From Halomonas halocynthiae DSM 14573 (GTDB taxonomy: Bacteria; Pseudomonadota; Gammaproteobacteria; Pseudomonadales; Halomonadaceae): a stretch of 64,000 nt of DNA. The DNA lies in assembly GCF_000425725.1 (NCBI RefSeq), contig NZ_KE384439.1, positions 281,309-345,308 of the forward strand. The letters run 5' to 3'. The translations under genes and the position numbers were made by a program. The notes beneath the pieces were generated by a model, which saw only the letters and a program-made list of their open reading frames with translations, was not told where the DNA came from and did no database searches. This document shows, in pieces, positions 45,486 through 55,033 of this stretch (position 1 is the first letter of the stretch; each line of letters opens with the position of its first letter).

Positions 45486-45965
45486 ATGACCAGCCAACGC
45501 TATCACCAGCATTTCATCGTTTCCTGGGATCAGCTCCAGCGCGATGTTCGTGAACTGTGCCATCAACTGGTAGAGCGCGACTTCAAGGGCATTGCGGCCA
45601 TCGCTCGCGGGGGGTTAATTCCGGCCGCTCTGATTGCTCGTGAGCTGAATGTACGCCTGATCGACACCGTATGTATTAAAAGCTATGACCGCATGGATCA
45701 AAGCAGCCTTGAGGTGCTTAAAGGGGTTGAGCATGACGGAGAAGGCTGGCTACTGGTGGATGACCTGGTGGATACCGGAAAAACAGCGCTTAAAGTCCGT
45801 GAAATGATGCCTAAAGCACATTTTGTGACGATCTATGCCAAGCCGGACGGAAGACCTTTGGTGGATCAGTACTTGACCGAAGTGGCTCAAGACTGCTGGA
45901 TTCGTTTTCCGTGGGACATGGGCGTGGCTTATGTTGAGCCGCTGGTTGACCAAGTTCGGCGCTAA
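45486..45965 (+). CDS. gpt: xanthine-guanine phosphoribosyltransferase
   Basis: Gpt converts guanine, xanthine and hypoxanthine to their nucleotides. The 159-residue protein matches E. coli Gpt along its length: VSWDQLQRDVREL, AIARGGLIPAALIAREL, the PRPP motif LLVDDLVDTGKTA, AHFVTIYAKPDGRPLVD and the PWDMGVAYVEP tail. ATG 45486 lies seven bases after apt. The enteric-type Gpt next to apt indicates one purine salvage transcript. Confidence 0.94.
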   Translation: MTSQRYHQHFIVSWDQLQRDVRELCHQLVERDFKGIAAIARGGLIPAALIARELNVRLIDTVCIKSYDRMDQSSLEVLKGVEHDGEGWLLVDDLVDTGKTALKVREMMPKAHFVTIYAKPDGRPLVDQYLTEVAQDCWIRFPWDMGVAYVEPLVDQVRR

Positions 45966-45968
45966 GTG

Positions 45969-46652
45969 ATGAGCTATCTTCTGCCTGCTAGCTGGCAAGC
46001 ACATTTAGGCGCCGAGTTTACGGCACCTTATATGCAGCAATTACGTGAATTTCTGGCGCACGAGAAGGCCGCTCACAAGGTGATTTATCCGCACTCCAGT
46101 GAGTGGTTTCGTGCTTTTGAGTTGACACCACTGGATGATGTTCGCGTCGTTATTCTTGGTCAGGACCCGTACCATGGGCCGAACCAGGCTCACGGGTTAT
46201 GCTTCTCGGTGCGCCCGGGGCAGCGTGTTCCGCCATCCCTGGTCAATATCTATAAAGAGCTGAATAACGACTTGGGTATTCCGCCCGTGAAACATGGTTG
46301 TTTGGAGAGTTGGGCGCGTCAGGGGGTGTTGCTGCTTAACACGGTGTTGACGGTGGAGCAGGGGAAGGCGGCTTCGCACCGTGGCCAAGGGTGGGAAACA
46401 TTGACTGATTGCGCTATTGCGGCGGTAAATGCTGAAGCTAAGCCGTCGGTGTTTCTGCTGTGGGGCGGTCATGCGCGGCAAAAGAAAGCGCTGATTGATA
46501 CCCGCCGCCATCTCGTGTTGGAGTCACCTCATCCTTCGCCGTTATCGGCTTATCGTGGTTTCTTTGGTAATCACCACTTCTCTCAGGCGAATGCCTTTTT
46601 GCAACAGCATGGGCGTAGGCCTGTTGATTGGCAGCTACCGGACTCACCCTGA
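45969..46652 (+). CDS. ung: uracil-DNA glycosylase
   Basis: Ung excises uracil from DNA in base-excision repair. The 227-residue protein has the catalytic water-activating Asp in [18 protein letters not shown], the [10 protein letters not shown] segment and the DNA-intercalating [13 protein letters not shown] motif. Start choices are GTG 45966 and ATG 45969; I use the ATG. It abuts the gpt stop and probably shares its transcript. Confidence 0.95.
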   Translation: MSYLLPASWQAHLGAEFTAPYMQQLREFLAHEKAAHKVIYPHSSEWFRAFELTPLDDVRVVILGQDPYHGPNQAHGLCFSVRPGQRVPPSLVNIYKELNNDLGIPPVKHGCLESWARQGVLLLNTVLTVEQGKAASHRGQGWETLTDCAIAAVNAEAKPSVFLLWGGHARQKKALIDTRRHLVLESPHPSPLSAYRGFFGNHHFSQANAFLQQHGRRPVDWQLPDSP

Positions 46653-46826
46653 GCCGCACGATTTTTGGCTTGGTTGTTTGTGAGTCTTGGTATCTGGCGA
46701 TTGTTCGTTCTACACCTCAAGGCAGTATACGGTTAATATATCGCGCCAGAAGCGGGTCGCTGCTGTCAGGCAGTGCCCGTGGTTCTGTCAGACTGTCTAT
46801 TGCCCTGTCTTCCGCGAGGTTTTTTT

Positions 46827-47456
46827 ATGAGCGTTCACTCTATTCAACACCCACTGGTTCAACACAAGCTGGGATTGATGCGTAAGGCTGGTATCAGTAC
46901 CAAAATATTTCGCGAACTGGCGGGTGAAGTCGCCAAGCTGCTGACTTACGAAGCTACCAGTGATTTACAGTTGGAAGATACAAGTATTGATGGCTGGAGT
47001 GGTAAGCCGATTGCCGTTCAGCAGCTTAAAGGTAAAAAGGTGACAGTGGTGCCAATTTTGCGTGCCGGGCTCGGTATGCTGGATGGTGTCACGGATTTAG
47101 TGCCTAGCGCGCGCATTAGTGTGGTTGGGCTTTATCGTGATGAGGAAACGCTACAGCCGGTGCCTTATTTTTCGAAGTTGGCAGGGGATATGTCCGAACG
47201 CCTGGCCATTGTGATTGACCCGATGTTGGCTACCGGCGGCTCCATGCTTGCTACGCTCGATATGCTGCGCGATAGCGGTTGTACTCAAATGAAAGTGATT
47301 GTGCTGGTTGCGGCGCCTGAAGGTATCGCTCTGGTGCAGAAGTCTTACCCAGACATTGAGATTTATACTGCGTCAGTGGACGAGGGGCTGGATGAAAACA
47401 GCTATATCGTCCCTGGGCTGGGAGACGCTGGCGATAAAATTTTTGGTACGCGCTGA
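46827..47456 (+). CDS. upp: uracil phosphoribosyltransferase
   Basis: Upp salvages uracil to UMP. The 209-residue product starts [18 protein letters not shown], has [12 protein letters not shown], the PRPP loop [13 protein letters not shown], and the C-terminal uracil-binding segment [19 protein letters not shown] 46827 has GCGAGGT six bases upstream. It precedes the uracil permease uraA, the usual pair. The 174 bases upstream hold no gene. Confidence 0.95.
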   Translation: MSVHSIQHPLVQHKLGLMRKAGISTKIFRELAGEVAKLLTYEATSDLQLEDTSIDGWSGKPIAVQQLKGKKVTVVPILRAGLGMLDGVTDLVPSARISVVGLYRDEETLQPVPYFSKLAGDMSERLAIVIDPMLATGGSMLATLDMLRDSGCTQMKVIVLVAAPEGIALVQKSYPDIEIYTASVDEGLDENSYIVPGLGDAGDKIFGTR

Positions 47457-47549
47457 ATTGAGCAGGTACTAGTCTGTGGTGCCTGGCGCTGTGATGCCTA
47501 GTGCTGAGCTATTTTACGTCATGTTACTTGACCCGGCCTGGAGTTACTT

Positions 47550-48791
47550 ATGTCTCTAAAAACAGGTGCTTCACGCGCCACTGGTGAATCTCCGCTGCAT
47601 ACGTTGCTAACTGGCGCGCAGATGCTGTTTGTGGCTTTCGGCGCTTTGGTGCTGGTGCCTTTACTGACGGGGCTTGACCCTAATGTTGCGCTGTTTACTG
47701 CTGGCGTTGGCACGTTGGTATTTCATGCCGTTACTGGCGTTAGCGTGCCGGTATTTCTGGCATCGTCATTTGCTTTTATCGCGCCGATTCAAAGTTCGGT
47801 GGCCAATTTTGGTATTCCTGCCACCATGGGGGCATTAATGGCGGCAGGCGTGGTTTATGTCTTGCTGTCGCAGTTGATTCGTGTGCGTGGTACCGCATTA
47901 CTGCATCGTCTGTTGCCTCCCGTGGTGGTCGGGCCAGTGATCATGGTAATTGGCCTAGCCTTAGCGCCTACAGCGGTAAGTATGGCGGTGGGTGAAACCA
48001 GTGAGCATATAACGACAGGGGCAGCCATGCTGTTGTCGATGTCGAGCCTTTTAGTCACCCTGGTGTTAGCGGTGTTTGGCCGTGGGCTGCTTCGGCTGGT
48101 GCCAATTATGGGCGGTATCGTTAGCGGTTATGTGTTGGCTATGCTGATGGGGGTTATAGACTACTCGTCAATTCAACAGGCTGACTGGTTTGCATGGCCA
48201 GACTTTGTTGCTCCTAGCTTCAACTGGGCAGCGGTACTATTCATGATTCCCGTGGCGATTGCGCCAGCCGTTGAGCATATCGGCGATATGGTGGCCATTG
48301 GTTCGGTAACGCGTAAAAACTACCTGGAAACGCCGGGGTTACATCGCACGCTGCTGGGTGATGGTTTGGCGACTTGCACGGCGTCGCTGTTTGGTGGGCC
48401 GCCTAATACGACCTATTCTGAAGTGACTGGTGCGGTGACACTGACTCGGGCCTTTAACCCGTGGATTATGATAATTACCGCGGTCATCGCGATCTTGGCA
48501 TCGTTTGTCGGCAAGCTTGGCAGCTTGCTGCAAACTATCCCGGGGCCTGTGATGGGTGGCATTATGACCCTGCTATTTGGTTCGATTGCCGTGGTGGGTA
48601 TGAACACCCTGGTGCGTGCAGGAAAGCCACTGACCTCGCCGCGCAACCTGGTTGTTGTGTCGCTGATTCTGGTATTCGGCATTGGCGGAATGCAGGTCGG
48701 CGGCGGTCAGTTTACCTTACAAGGCGTCGGCTTGGCCGCCGTTGTTGGTATCGTCCTTAACTTCGTATTGCCACGCAGCGAAGAAGACTGA
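47550..48791 (+). CDS. uraA: uracil permease (NCS2 family)
   Basis: This is a 413-residue H+-coupled nucleobase symporter with 14 hydrophobic segments. LLTGAQMLFVAFGALVLVPLL opens it. The substrate site region reads VAIAPAVEHIGDMVAIGSVT (the UraA glutamate in helix 8), followed by GDGLATCTASLFGGPPNTTYSE, given here in part as GGPPNTTYSE, the second conserved glutamate loop. Linkage to upp supports uracil as substrate. The gene converges on the XRE regulator 22 bases later. Confidence 0.92.
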   Translation: MSLKTGASRATGESPLHTLLTGAQMLFVAFGALVLVPLLTGLDPNVALFTAGVGTLVFHAVTGVSVPVFLASSFAFIAPIQSSVANFGIPATMGALMAAGVVYVLLSQLIRVRGTALLHRLLPPVVVGPVIMVIGLALAPTAVSMAVGETSEHITTGAAMLLSMSSLLVTLVLAVFGRGLLRLVPIMGGIVSGYVLAMLMGVIDYSSIQQADWFAWPDFVAPSFNWAAVLFMIPVAIAPAVEHIGDMVAIGSVTRKNYLETPGLHRTLLGDGLATCTASLFGGPPNTTYSEVTGAVTLTRAFNPWIMIITAVIAILASFVGKLGSLLQTIPGPVMGGIMTLLFGSIAVVGMNTLVRAGKPLTSPRNLVVVSLILVFGIGGMQVGGGQFTLQGVGLAAVVGIVLNFVLPRSEED

Positions 48792-48813
48792 ATATCGGCG
48801 CTGTGGGCAGTAT

Positions 48814-49422
48814 TTATGCTGGTTTGCTGTCAGGGTCGTGCCCATGGTGTAACCCTTCTCCGCCGTCAGAAAATGAGGGTGGTGTATTGGCGCTGACAAT
48901 GACAGCCTCCGTATTGCCTGTATTGCGAAAACGGTGGGGCAAGCGCGAATCAAAGTAGTAGGCATCGCCGGTGCTGAGTGTTGCGACCTCACCGTTGACG
49001 GTGACTTCGATTTCACCGGCGATGACAACGCCGCCTTCCTCGCCGTCGTGTTCTAGCATATCGGCTCCGCTATCCGCCCCTGGCGGATAGCGTTCGTGAA
49101 GCACTGACATACGTCTGTCGGGCCGGCCCGCAGCGACCAGTCGCCACGAGAGATTGCCGTCGCCAATCTCGGTTAGCTGACTGGCTCGGTAGAAAGGGCT
49201 GGGGTGGCTGGTTTCTTCACCTGCAAAGAAAGCGCTGATGGAAACCGACATGGCATCCAAGATTTTTTTCAGCGAACTAACAGATGGGCTGACACTGTTC
49301 TGTTCGATCAATGAAATGCTGCTGTTAGTCACGCCTGCACGTTTGGCAAGCTCACGCTGAGATATATCACGTTCTTGGCGTAGTAAACGTAGCTGGGTGC
49401 CGACATTGAATCCTTCACTCAT
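48814..49422 (-). CDS. XRE-type transcriptional regulator with cupin domain (PuuR-like)
   Basis: This is a 202-residue regulator. The HTH at about residues 9-63 (LRLLRQERDISQRELAKRAG, NSSISLIEQN) is followed by a C-terminal cupin from about residue 105 (LEHDGEEGGVVIAGEIEVTV, TGDAYYFDSRLPHRF). Relatives such as PuuR repress polyamine or amino-acid use genes, binding a small ligand in the cupin. The target is not clear: uraA is convergent and mobA divergent. ATG 49422 is preferred over upstream in-frame starts since the HTH follows directly. Confidence 0.87.
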   Translation of the reverse strand: MSEGFNVGTQLRLLRQERDISQRELAKRAGVTNSSISLIEQNSVSPSVSSLKKILDAMSVSISAFFAGEETSHPSPFYRASQLTEIGDGNLSWRLVAAGRPDRRMSVLHERYPPGADSGADMLEHDGEEGGVVIAGEIEVTVNGEVATLSTGDAYYFDSRLPHRFRNTGNTEAVIVSANTPPSFSDGGEGLHHGHDPDSKPA

Positions 49423-49596
49423 GAGTCTGTCCGTAGAGAATAGTTGACACATCATACCGCTTGAGAGGGGTTGAGATAACGCCCAATTGTTAACTCTCCT
49501 CGATGATGTCATGGCGAGTCGTGTTTGTATGAGGCATTATATATTTAAAAATACAACGCTTTAACGTCATAAGTCGTAGCGAGGCAAGCAGCACTC

Positions 49597-50244
49597 ATGC
49601 AGCAAGATTCAGTCAGCCGATTAGCGCTAGGCTTAGATTCGCCACAAGCAGTCACTGGCTTGGTTCTGGCAGGCGGCCGTGGGCAACGCTTAGGCGGGAA
49701 AGACAAGGGGTTGGTTAACCTCAATGGCTGGCCGATGGTGAGTTACGCCATGGCTGTTCTTAGCGGGCATGTGGCTGAAGTGCTCATTAGTGCCAATCGT
49801 AACCTCACAGAATATGACGCATTGGGTGGCCGAGTCGTGCGTGATGCCGAGCCCGGCTACCCTGGGCCATTGGCCGGCTTGCTGGCAGGGCTTGAGGCAG
49901 CTCACACGCCGTGGCTTGCCGTGGTGCCTTGTGACACACCTTTGCTTCCACACTCCTTGTTACCAAGGCTGGCAACGACTATCGGCGATGCAGATATTGC
50001 TGTGGCCCATGACGGTGAGCGCCTGCATCCGGTTATTGCGCTGATGAGAACCGCCCTGGCAGATGATCTTGGCCAATATCTGGCGTCCGGTAGGCACAAA
50101 GTCCGTGACTGGCACCAACGCCACCGTTGTGTGACGGTCGATTTTTCTGACTGTTATGACGCGTTTGCCAACCTCAATGCTGAGCAAGACCATACTCGCA
50201 TTAACGCACAGCTCAATGCAGTAAGTGCTAAGAAGCACCAATAA
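49597..50244 (+). CDS. mobA: molybdenum cofactor guanylyltransferase
   Basis: MobA transfers GMP to Mo-molybdopterin to form the MGD cofactor. The 215-residue protein has the nucleotidyltransferase loop LAGGRGQRLGGKDKGLV at residues 24-40, RDAEPGYPGPLAGLLAGL, and the VPCDTPLLP metal motif. A leader of about 20 residues precedes the fold. It opens a six-gene molybdenum-cofactor operon; the 174-base upstream gap contains the divergent promoters with the XRE gene. Confidence 0.94.
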   Translation: MQQDSVSRLALGLDSPQAVTGLVLAGGRGQRLGGKDKGLVNLNGWPMVSYAMAVLSGHVAEVLISANRNLTEYDALGGRVVRDAEPGYPGPLAGLLAGLEAAHTPWLAVVPCDTPLLPHSLLPRLATTIGDADIAVAHDGERLHPVIALMRTALADDLGQYLASGRHKVRDWHQRHRCVTVDFSDCYDAFANLNAEQDHTRINAQLNAVSAKKHQ

Positions 50245-50263
50245 CCGTGGGGTCAATTACATT

Positions 50264-50854
50264 ATGCATGAAATCGCAGCCCACACCGTAGCAGGTGCGC
50301 TTGACTGGGACGGTATGCCACCGTTACTCGGTATCGCTGCCTGGAGTGGCACCGGTAAGACGACGCTGCTTGAGCAACTGTTGCCTCGGCTTCGAGCACA
50401 GGGTCTGAAAGTGGCCGTCATCAAACATGCTCATCACGATTTTGATATTGATATTCCTGGAAAAGACAGCTATCGGCTGCGTGAGGCAGGCGCCGTGCCG
50501 ATGTTGATCGCGTCTCGCGCACGCGTTGCAATGATGATTGAAACGCCGGGTAACAACGAGGCTGATTTACCTGAGCTGCTGGCAATGGTACGTCCGCATC
50601 AGCCTGACCTGATATTGGTAGAAGGCTTTAAACACTGGCCGTTGCCTAAGCTTGAAGTGTATCGGCCATCAGTGGGCAAGCCGCTGAGTGCAGAGTCCGA
50701 TCGCTGGGTTGTGGCGGTTGCCAGTGATGTAGAGCTTGAGTTGCCCGTTGAGCTGGAGCAGCTTGATCTGAATGATATTGATGCCCTGAGTCAGTGGGTT
50801 GCCGCGTGGCCGATGCGCTGGGCCGCCGGTTTGCAGACAAAGGCAATGCCATGA
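50264..50854 (+). CDS. mobB: molybdopterin-guanine dinucleotide biosynthesis adaptor protein MobB
   Basis: MobB is a GTP-binding partner of MobA. The 196-residue product has the P-loop IAAWSGTGKTTLLEQLLP near residues 24-41, then AVIKHAHHDFDIDIPGKDSYRLREAG and LVEGFKHWPLPKLEVYR, all characteristic. ATG 50264 is used rather than the overlapping upstream start at 50225. Its stop overlaps the moeA start (ATGA). Confidence 0.94.
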   Translation: MHEIAAHTVAGALDWDGMPPLLGIAAWSGTGKTTLLEQLLPRLRAQGLKVAVIKHAHHDFDIDIPGKDSYRLREAGAVPMLIASRARVAMMIETPGNNEADLPELLAMVRPHQPDLILVEGFKHWPLPKLEVYRPSVGKPLSAESDRWVVAVASDVELELPVELEQLDLNDIDALSQWVAAWPMRWAAGLQTKAMP

Positions 50855-52158
50855 GTCGGAACCTGAACTGTGTTGAGTCGCCGTCGAATGTTAACGCCCA
50901 CTGTTGCTTAGCTGAAACGGACGGCCTGCTGTCTCCACAAGAAGCCCGAGAGCGCTTACTTTCGCTGATTACTGGGCCACTTGAGGCCGAGTCGGTTGCG
51001 CTTGAGGCTCTGCATGGGCGCGTGCTGTCAGCGCCGGTTATTTCTCCTATGGCGGTCCCCAGGCATACCAATTCAGCCATGGACGGTATTGCACTGGCTT
51101 GGCCGGAGGCTGGTACAGGCAACATTGATGAGGGGTGGTTATGCGTGGGCAGGCAGTTGGCGGGAATGCCGTTGCCGCACGCTATCGGCCATGGCGAGTG
51201 CATCAAAATTACCACCGGCGCGCCGCTGCCCTCTGGTGTTGATACCGTTATCATGCAAGAGCGCCTGCAATGGCAGGGTGACCGAGTGTACGTTCAACAG
51301 CCGCAGAGTGTGCGTCAAGGTCAGAATGTAAGGCAGGCAGGTGAAGATATTACGGTTGGCAGTAAGGTGCTGAATGCTGGAACACGCCTTAATGCTGCAC
51401 AGCTGGGTATTTTGGCCTCGCTGGGGCTAACCAGGTGTGACGTACACCGCCGCCCTCAGGTGGCGGTGTTCTCCACCGGCAATGAAGTGACAGCACCAGG
51501 TCAGCCGTTGGGTGAATCAGGTATCTACGATGCGAATCGTTATGCATTAATGGCGCTGGTTCGTGAGCACGGTGGTGACGTGCTTGACTTGGGCATTCTT
51601 CCTGATCGCCAGCAGGATATCCGTGATGCTCTATGTCAGGCAGCTGAGCAAGCCGACTTGGTGCTGACCAGTGGTGGTGTGTCGGAGGGTGACGCGGATA
51701 TGACCCAGCGAGCCTTGCGCGCTGAGGGGCAGATGGCTTTTTGGCAGCTCGCCATGAAGCCTGGAAAACCCATGGCTTGTGGGTACCTTGGGTCACGGCG
51801 TGCGGTATTTCTTGGCTTGCCTGGTAACCCTGTGGCGGCCATGGTGACGTTCCTGCAGTTTGCGGCACCGTTGCTGGCACGGTTAGAAGGGCAGTTGGCA
51901 CACCAAGGGCTTCCAGTATGTCGTACAGCGGTGAGTGACCAAGTCATTAACAGCCGCTTGGGACGAACAGATTTTTTGCGTGGCTGTCACTATAGTGATA
52001 CGGCAGGGCAGTTATGGGTTCGCGAAGCTGGGCCGCAAGGGTCAGGCATTTTGTCATCTATGGCATTAGCCGACTGTTTGATTGAGGTTGGCCCGCAGCA
52101 AGACCGAATAGATATCGGTACGCCAGTGACCATTCAATTACTTAAACGCTATTCATAA
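50851..52158 (+). CDS. moeA: molybdopterin molybdenumtransferase
   Basis: MoeA inserts molybdate into adenylylated molybdopterin. The 435-residue protein has a non-conserved leader of about 45 residues, then [48 protein letters not shown] and the MoCF domain motif [26 protein letters not shown] closes the active site. The GGVSxGDxD motif carries Glu where Val/Leu is more usual. Start ATG 50851 overlaps mobB; moaC follows 10 bases later. Confidence 0.94.
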   Translation: MSRNLNCVESPSNVNAHCCLAETDGLLSPQEARERLLSLITGPLEAESVALEALHGRVLSAPVISPMAVPRHTNSAMDGIALAWPEAGTGNIDEGWLCVGRQLAGMPLPHAIGHGECIKITTGAPLPSGVDTVIMQERLQWQGDRVYVQQPQSVRQGQNVRQAGEDITVGSKVLNAGTRLNAAQLGILASLGLTRCDVHRRPQVAVFSTGNEVTAPGQPLGESGIYDANRYALMALVREHGGDVLDLGILPDRQQDIRDALCQAAEQADLVLTSGGVSEGDADMTQRALRAEGQMAFWQLAMKPGKPMACGYLGSRRAVFLGLPGNPVAAMVTFLQFAAPLLARLEGQLAHQGLPVCRTAVSDQVINSRLGRTDFLRGCHYSDTAGQLWVREAGPQGSGILSSMALADCLIEVGPQQDRIDIGTPVTIQLLKRYS

Positions 52159-52168
52159 GGTGCTTAAC

Positions 52169-52981
52169 ATGAGCCTGACACACCTTGACGCCCGTGGTGC
52201 GGCCCATATGGTTGATGTGGCTGACAAGCCGGAAAGTCGCCGTGAGGCCAGTGCATCTGGTTATATCCGTATGCGTCCTGCCACGTTGGCACTGTTGGCA
52301 GAAGAAGGGTTGCCCAAGGGGGATGTGTTGGCGACGGCGCGTATCGCAGGTATTCAGGCAGCTAAACGCACTCATGAGCTGATTCCCCTGTGTCATGCAC
52401 TGGCGTTGTCAAAAGTTAGTGTCGATTTCGAACTTGATAGTGTCACATCCTGTGTACGTGTGACGGCTAATTGTCGCCTTAACGGCCGTACTGGGGTGGA
52501 AATGGAGGCGTTGACGGCTGTTTCGGTCGCCTGCTTAACACTCTACGATATGTGTAAGGCGGTCGATAAAGATATGCAGATTGGAGATATTCATCTCGAT
52601 AGCAAACGCGGTGGCGTATCGGGTGACTATAATCGCGCAGACACGTATACCGAGCAGCCGACACCGATTGTTGCTGCCAGTGCTGAAGCCGGGCGGGTGC
52701 CATTGGCGCTGGAAGGGGAGCGAACGCCCAGTGTTCGGGTCAAATGCTTGGCTGAGTTACGCGAGCGCTTTGGGGTGAGTGAATTGTCAGTACCTTTTCA
52801 TGAGCTGGCGAGCGCCAATGTAGCGGGGCTTAAGCTAGCATTGAAGAATCAATATGAGCGTTTCATTGATATTGATGACCAACGGCTGCTGTGCGCGGTA
52901 AATCAAAGCATGGCCAATGATGACACGCCGTTAACCCATGATGATGAAGTGGCTTTCTTTCCCCCAGTGACAGGAGGTTGA
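52169..52981 (+). CDS. moaC: fused cyclic pyranopterin monophosphate synthase (MoaC) and molybdopterin synthase small subunit (MoaD)
   Basis: One uninterrupted frame of 270 residues joins two normally separate proteins. Residues 1-160 are MoaC, the enzyme forming c[43 protein letters not shown] and [18 protein letters not shown] carry its conserved catalytic Lys, His and Asp residues. After a linker (161-187), residues 188-270 are MoaD, a ubiquitin-like sulfur carrier: [18 protein letters not shown] and the C-terminal PPVTGG. The terminal Gly-Gly, needed for thiocarboxylation, is exposed. ATG 52169 has AAGG eight bases upstream. The fusion replaces a separate moaD gene, and moaE follows three bases after the stop. 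Confidence 0.9.
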   Translation: MSLTHLDARGAAHMVDVADKPESRREASASGYIRMRPATLALLAEEGLPKGDVLATARIAGIQAAKRTHELIPLCHALALSKVSVDFELDSVTSCVRVTANCRLNGRTGVEMEALTAVSVACLTLYDMCKAVDKDMQIGDIHLDSKRGGVSGDYNRADTYTEQPTPIVAASAEAGRVPLALEGERTPSVRVKCLAELRERFGVSELSVPFHELASANVAGLKLALKNQYERFIDIDDQRLLCAVNQSMANDDTPLTHDDEVAFFPPVTGG

Positions 52982-52983
52982 GC

Positions 52984-53469
52984 ATGATTGATGTGCAATA
53001 TGAAACCTTCGATGTTGGCGCTGAGCAGCGTGCCATGTTGGCAGGGCGGTGCGATATCGGTGCGGTGGTCAGTTTTACGGGGCTGGTTCGTGACATCAAT
53101 GAGCGACCCGATGTTCAAGGGCTGATTCTTGAACACTACTCAGGCATGACGGAAAAAGCGCTAAACAATATTGTGTGTGAAGCGAAAGCCCGCTGGCCGC
53201 TGCAAGCCGTCCGTATCATTCACCGTATTGGGCATCTTGTTCCTAGTGATCCTATTGTGTTGGTAATGGTGGCTAGCGCTCATCGTCGCGATGCTTTTCT
53301 GGCCTGTGATTTCCTGATGGACTACCTCAAAACCCGAGCACCATTTTGGAAAAAAGAGCAGACCGCTAGTGGCGATTATTGGGTAGCTGAGCGTGATTCA
53401 GATCAGCAAGATGCCAAGCGTTGGCTTGGGCAGCCACAGGCAGGTCCGTGTCAGGAGAGCACGGTATGA
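52984..53469 (+). CDS. moaE: molybdopterin synthase catalytic subunit
   Basis: MoaE uses MoaD thiocarboxylate to insert both sulfurs into cPMP. The 161-residue protein contains [44 protein letters not shown], and the catalytic-lysine block [11 protein letters not shown] with Lys116, Lys123 and Lys124. ATG 52984 has CAGGAGG upstream, itself inside the end of moaC/D. Its stop overlaps the moaA start. Confidence 0.95.
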   Translation: MIDVQYETFDVGAEQRAMLAGRCDIGAVVSFTGLVRDINERPDVQGLILEHYSGMTEKALNNIVCEAKARWPLQAVRIIHRIGHLVPSDPIVLVMVASAHRRDAFLACDFLMDYLKTRAPFWKKEQTASGDYWVAERDSDQQDAKRWLGQPQAGPCQESTV

Positions 53470-54458
53470 CGGAACAGCTCATCGATACCTTTGGTCGTCG
53501 GGTTGACTATGTCCGTTTATCAGTGACCGATCGCTGTGATTTTCGTTGTGTTTACTGCATGAGCGAAGACATGACGTTTCTGCCACGAAGCGAGGTTCTT
53601 ACGCTTGAAGAGATCGGCCTGGTAGCCCGAGCTTTTACTGAACTCGGCGTTAAGAAGTTGCGCTTAACGGGTGGAGAGCCGTTGGTGAGGCGTGATATTA
53701 CCCGGCTAGTTTCACACATTGGCCAACTTCCAGGACTTAATGACTTTGCTATGACGACGAATGGTGCCAGTTTGCGAAAGTTAGCACCTGAGTTGGTAGC
53801 AGGAGGGCTTCAGCGCCTTAATATCAGCCTCGACTCGTTGGATGCAGAGCTGTTTCGGCAACTCACTCGAACCGGAAATCTCGATAAAGTCATTGATGGC
53901 ATTCGTGCTGCTCGTGATGCTGGGTTTCAGCGCATTAAACTTAATGCCGTCATTCTCAAAGGGCGTAATGACAATGAGGTGTTGCCGCTGGTTGAGTTTG
54001 CGATAGCTGAAGGTCTCGATATTAGTTTTATTGAGGAAATGCCGCTGGGTGATGTGAGCGATCACTGCCGTAGTGAAACGTACTGTTCCAGTGATGACGT
54101 CAAAGAGCGTATTGAATCACGTTATCGGCTGACCGAGAGTGCTGAGACCACGCCGGGACCATCGCGCTATTTTTCTTTGGAGAACAGCCCTACGCGGATT
54201 GGTTTTATTTCACCGCACAGTCATAATTTCTGTGGTACCTGTAATCGTGTCAGAGTCACTGTAGAAGGACGCTTATTACTCTGTCTGGGAAATGAGCATT
54301 CGGTTGATCTGCGGGCTGTGCTACGTAGCTACCCTGGTAATATTGAACGGCTTAAGCAAGCTATTCTTAATGCCATGCCACTCAAGCCAGAGCGCCATCA
54401 CTTCACGACAGATGGTGATGTGCAGGTGGTGCGCTTTATGAATATGACTGGTGGCTAA
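53466..54458 (+). CDS. moaA: GTP 3',8-cyclase (radical SAM)
   Basis: MoaA starts molybdenum-cofactor synthesis by rearranging GTP to 3',8-cH2GTP. The 330-residue protein has the SAM cluster cysteines Cys24, Cys28 and Cys31 ([12 protein letters not shown]). [11 protein letters not shown] binds SAM, and a second C-terminal cluster follows with [11 protein letters not shown] and a later LLCLG. The C-terminal Gly-Gly essential for activity is present. ATG 53466 overlaps the moaE stop. It ends the operon. Confidence 0.95.
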   Translation: MTEQLIDTFGRRVDYVRLSVTDRCDFRCVYCMSEDMTFLPRSEVLTLEEIGLVARAFTELGVKKLRLTGGEPLVRRDITRLVSHIGQLPGLNDFAMTTNGASLRKLAPELVAGGLQRLNISLDSLDAELFRQLTRTGNLDKVIDGIRAARDAGFQRIKLNAVILKGRNDNEVLPLVEFAIAEGLDISFIEEMPLGDVSDHCRSETYCSSDDVKERIESRYRLTESAETTPGPSRYFSLENSPTRIGFISPHSHNFCGTCNRVRVTVEGRLLLCLGNEHSVDLRAVLRSYPGNIERLKQAILNAMPLKPERHHFTTDGDVQVVRFMNMTGG

Positions 54459-54541
54459 TGCGCTGGGCTTTGCTTTAGTAATAGTGTGGTAATGTTATTT
54501 TGGTGACTCAGTATTTTAAATACACGCTCTTTTATTTTTTC

Positions 54542-54570
54542 TTGCCAGCTCATTAAGTAGCATATATCTT
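54542..54570 (+). promoter_or_regulatory. candidate sigma70 promoter for the H-NS-like gene
   Basis: TTGCCA (54542-54547) and TATCTT (54565-54570) are separated by 17 bases in an AT-rich gap of 173 bases after moaA. Match to consensus is moderate on both boxes. Confidence 0.4.
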
Positions 54571-54631
54571 GTGGGAATTAAATGTCGATAAAGTAATGGG
54601 TGACTAGTTACCTGTATTTGGAGATGTGGCG

Positions 54632-54919
54632 ATGTCTAGTGAAGCGTTAGAGCGTATAGCTCGCAATAAAAATGTTGCTCGCGCAGCCGCACGGCAGCTT
54701 AGTGTTGAGCAACTGACTAAACTGATTGAAGTCATCGGTGAGGTTATTGAACAGAAACATGAAGATGAGCGTCAGCGTCAGGCAGAGAATAGTGAAAAGG
54801 CCCGCAAGCTTGAAGCGATTCGTGAACAGCTTGAAGAAGCCGGTTTGTCTGTTGACGATCTAGTGCCACAAGAACCAAGTCGAAAGCGTGGTCGTCCGCC
54901 GAAGAAGAAAAACCAGTAA
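54632..54919 (+). CDS. small H-NS-like protein with C-terminal AT-hook
   Basis: This is a 95-residue protein. The first 75 residues are helical and coiled-coil (EQLTKLIEVIGEVIEQKHED, ARKLEAIREQLEEAGLSVDDL), like the oligomerisation domain of H-NS/MvaT proteins. Instead of the usual H-NS DNA-binding domain (Y.P..GE.W.GRGR.P.W), it ends with an AT-hook-like RKRGRPPKKK at residues 84-93. It probably binds the AT-rich minor groove. ATG 54632 has GGAG eight bases upstream. It follows the molybdenum-cofactor operon in the same direction but with its own AT-rich leader. Confidence 0.72.
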   Translation: MSSEALERIARNKNVARAAARQLSVEQLTKLIEVIGEVIEQKHEDERQRQAENSEKARKLEAIREQLEEAGLSVDDLVPQEPSRKRGRPPKKKNQ

Positions 54920-55033
54920 CGAAAGATACCCCAACACGTACGTCCCACTTTCCGGCAAGCTTCCAGCCTGTCATTGCGTAATAAATGGGTCCCCAATACC
55001 GCGCGACTAACGCGGCTATTGCGGCTCTCCAGG

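Noticed and set aside
46653..46826. Pyrimidine attenuator before upp
   Set aside because: No terminator/anti-terminator pair or run of U-coding T residues could be recognised, only a plain ribosome site.
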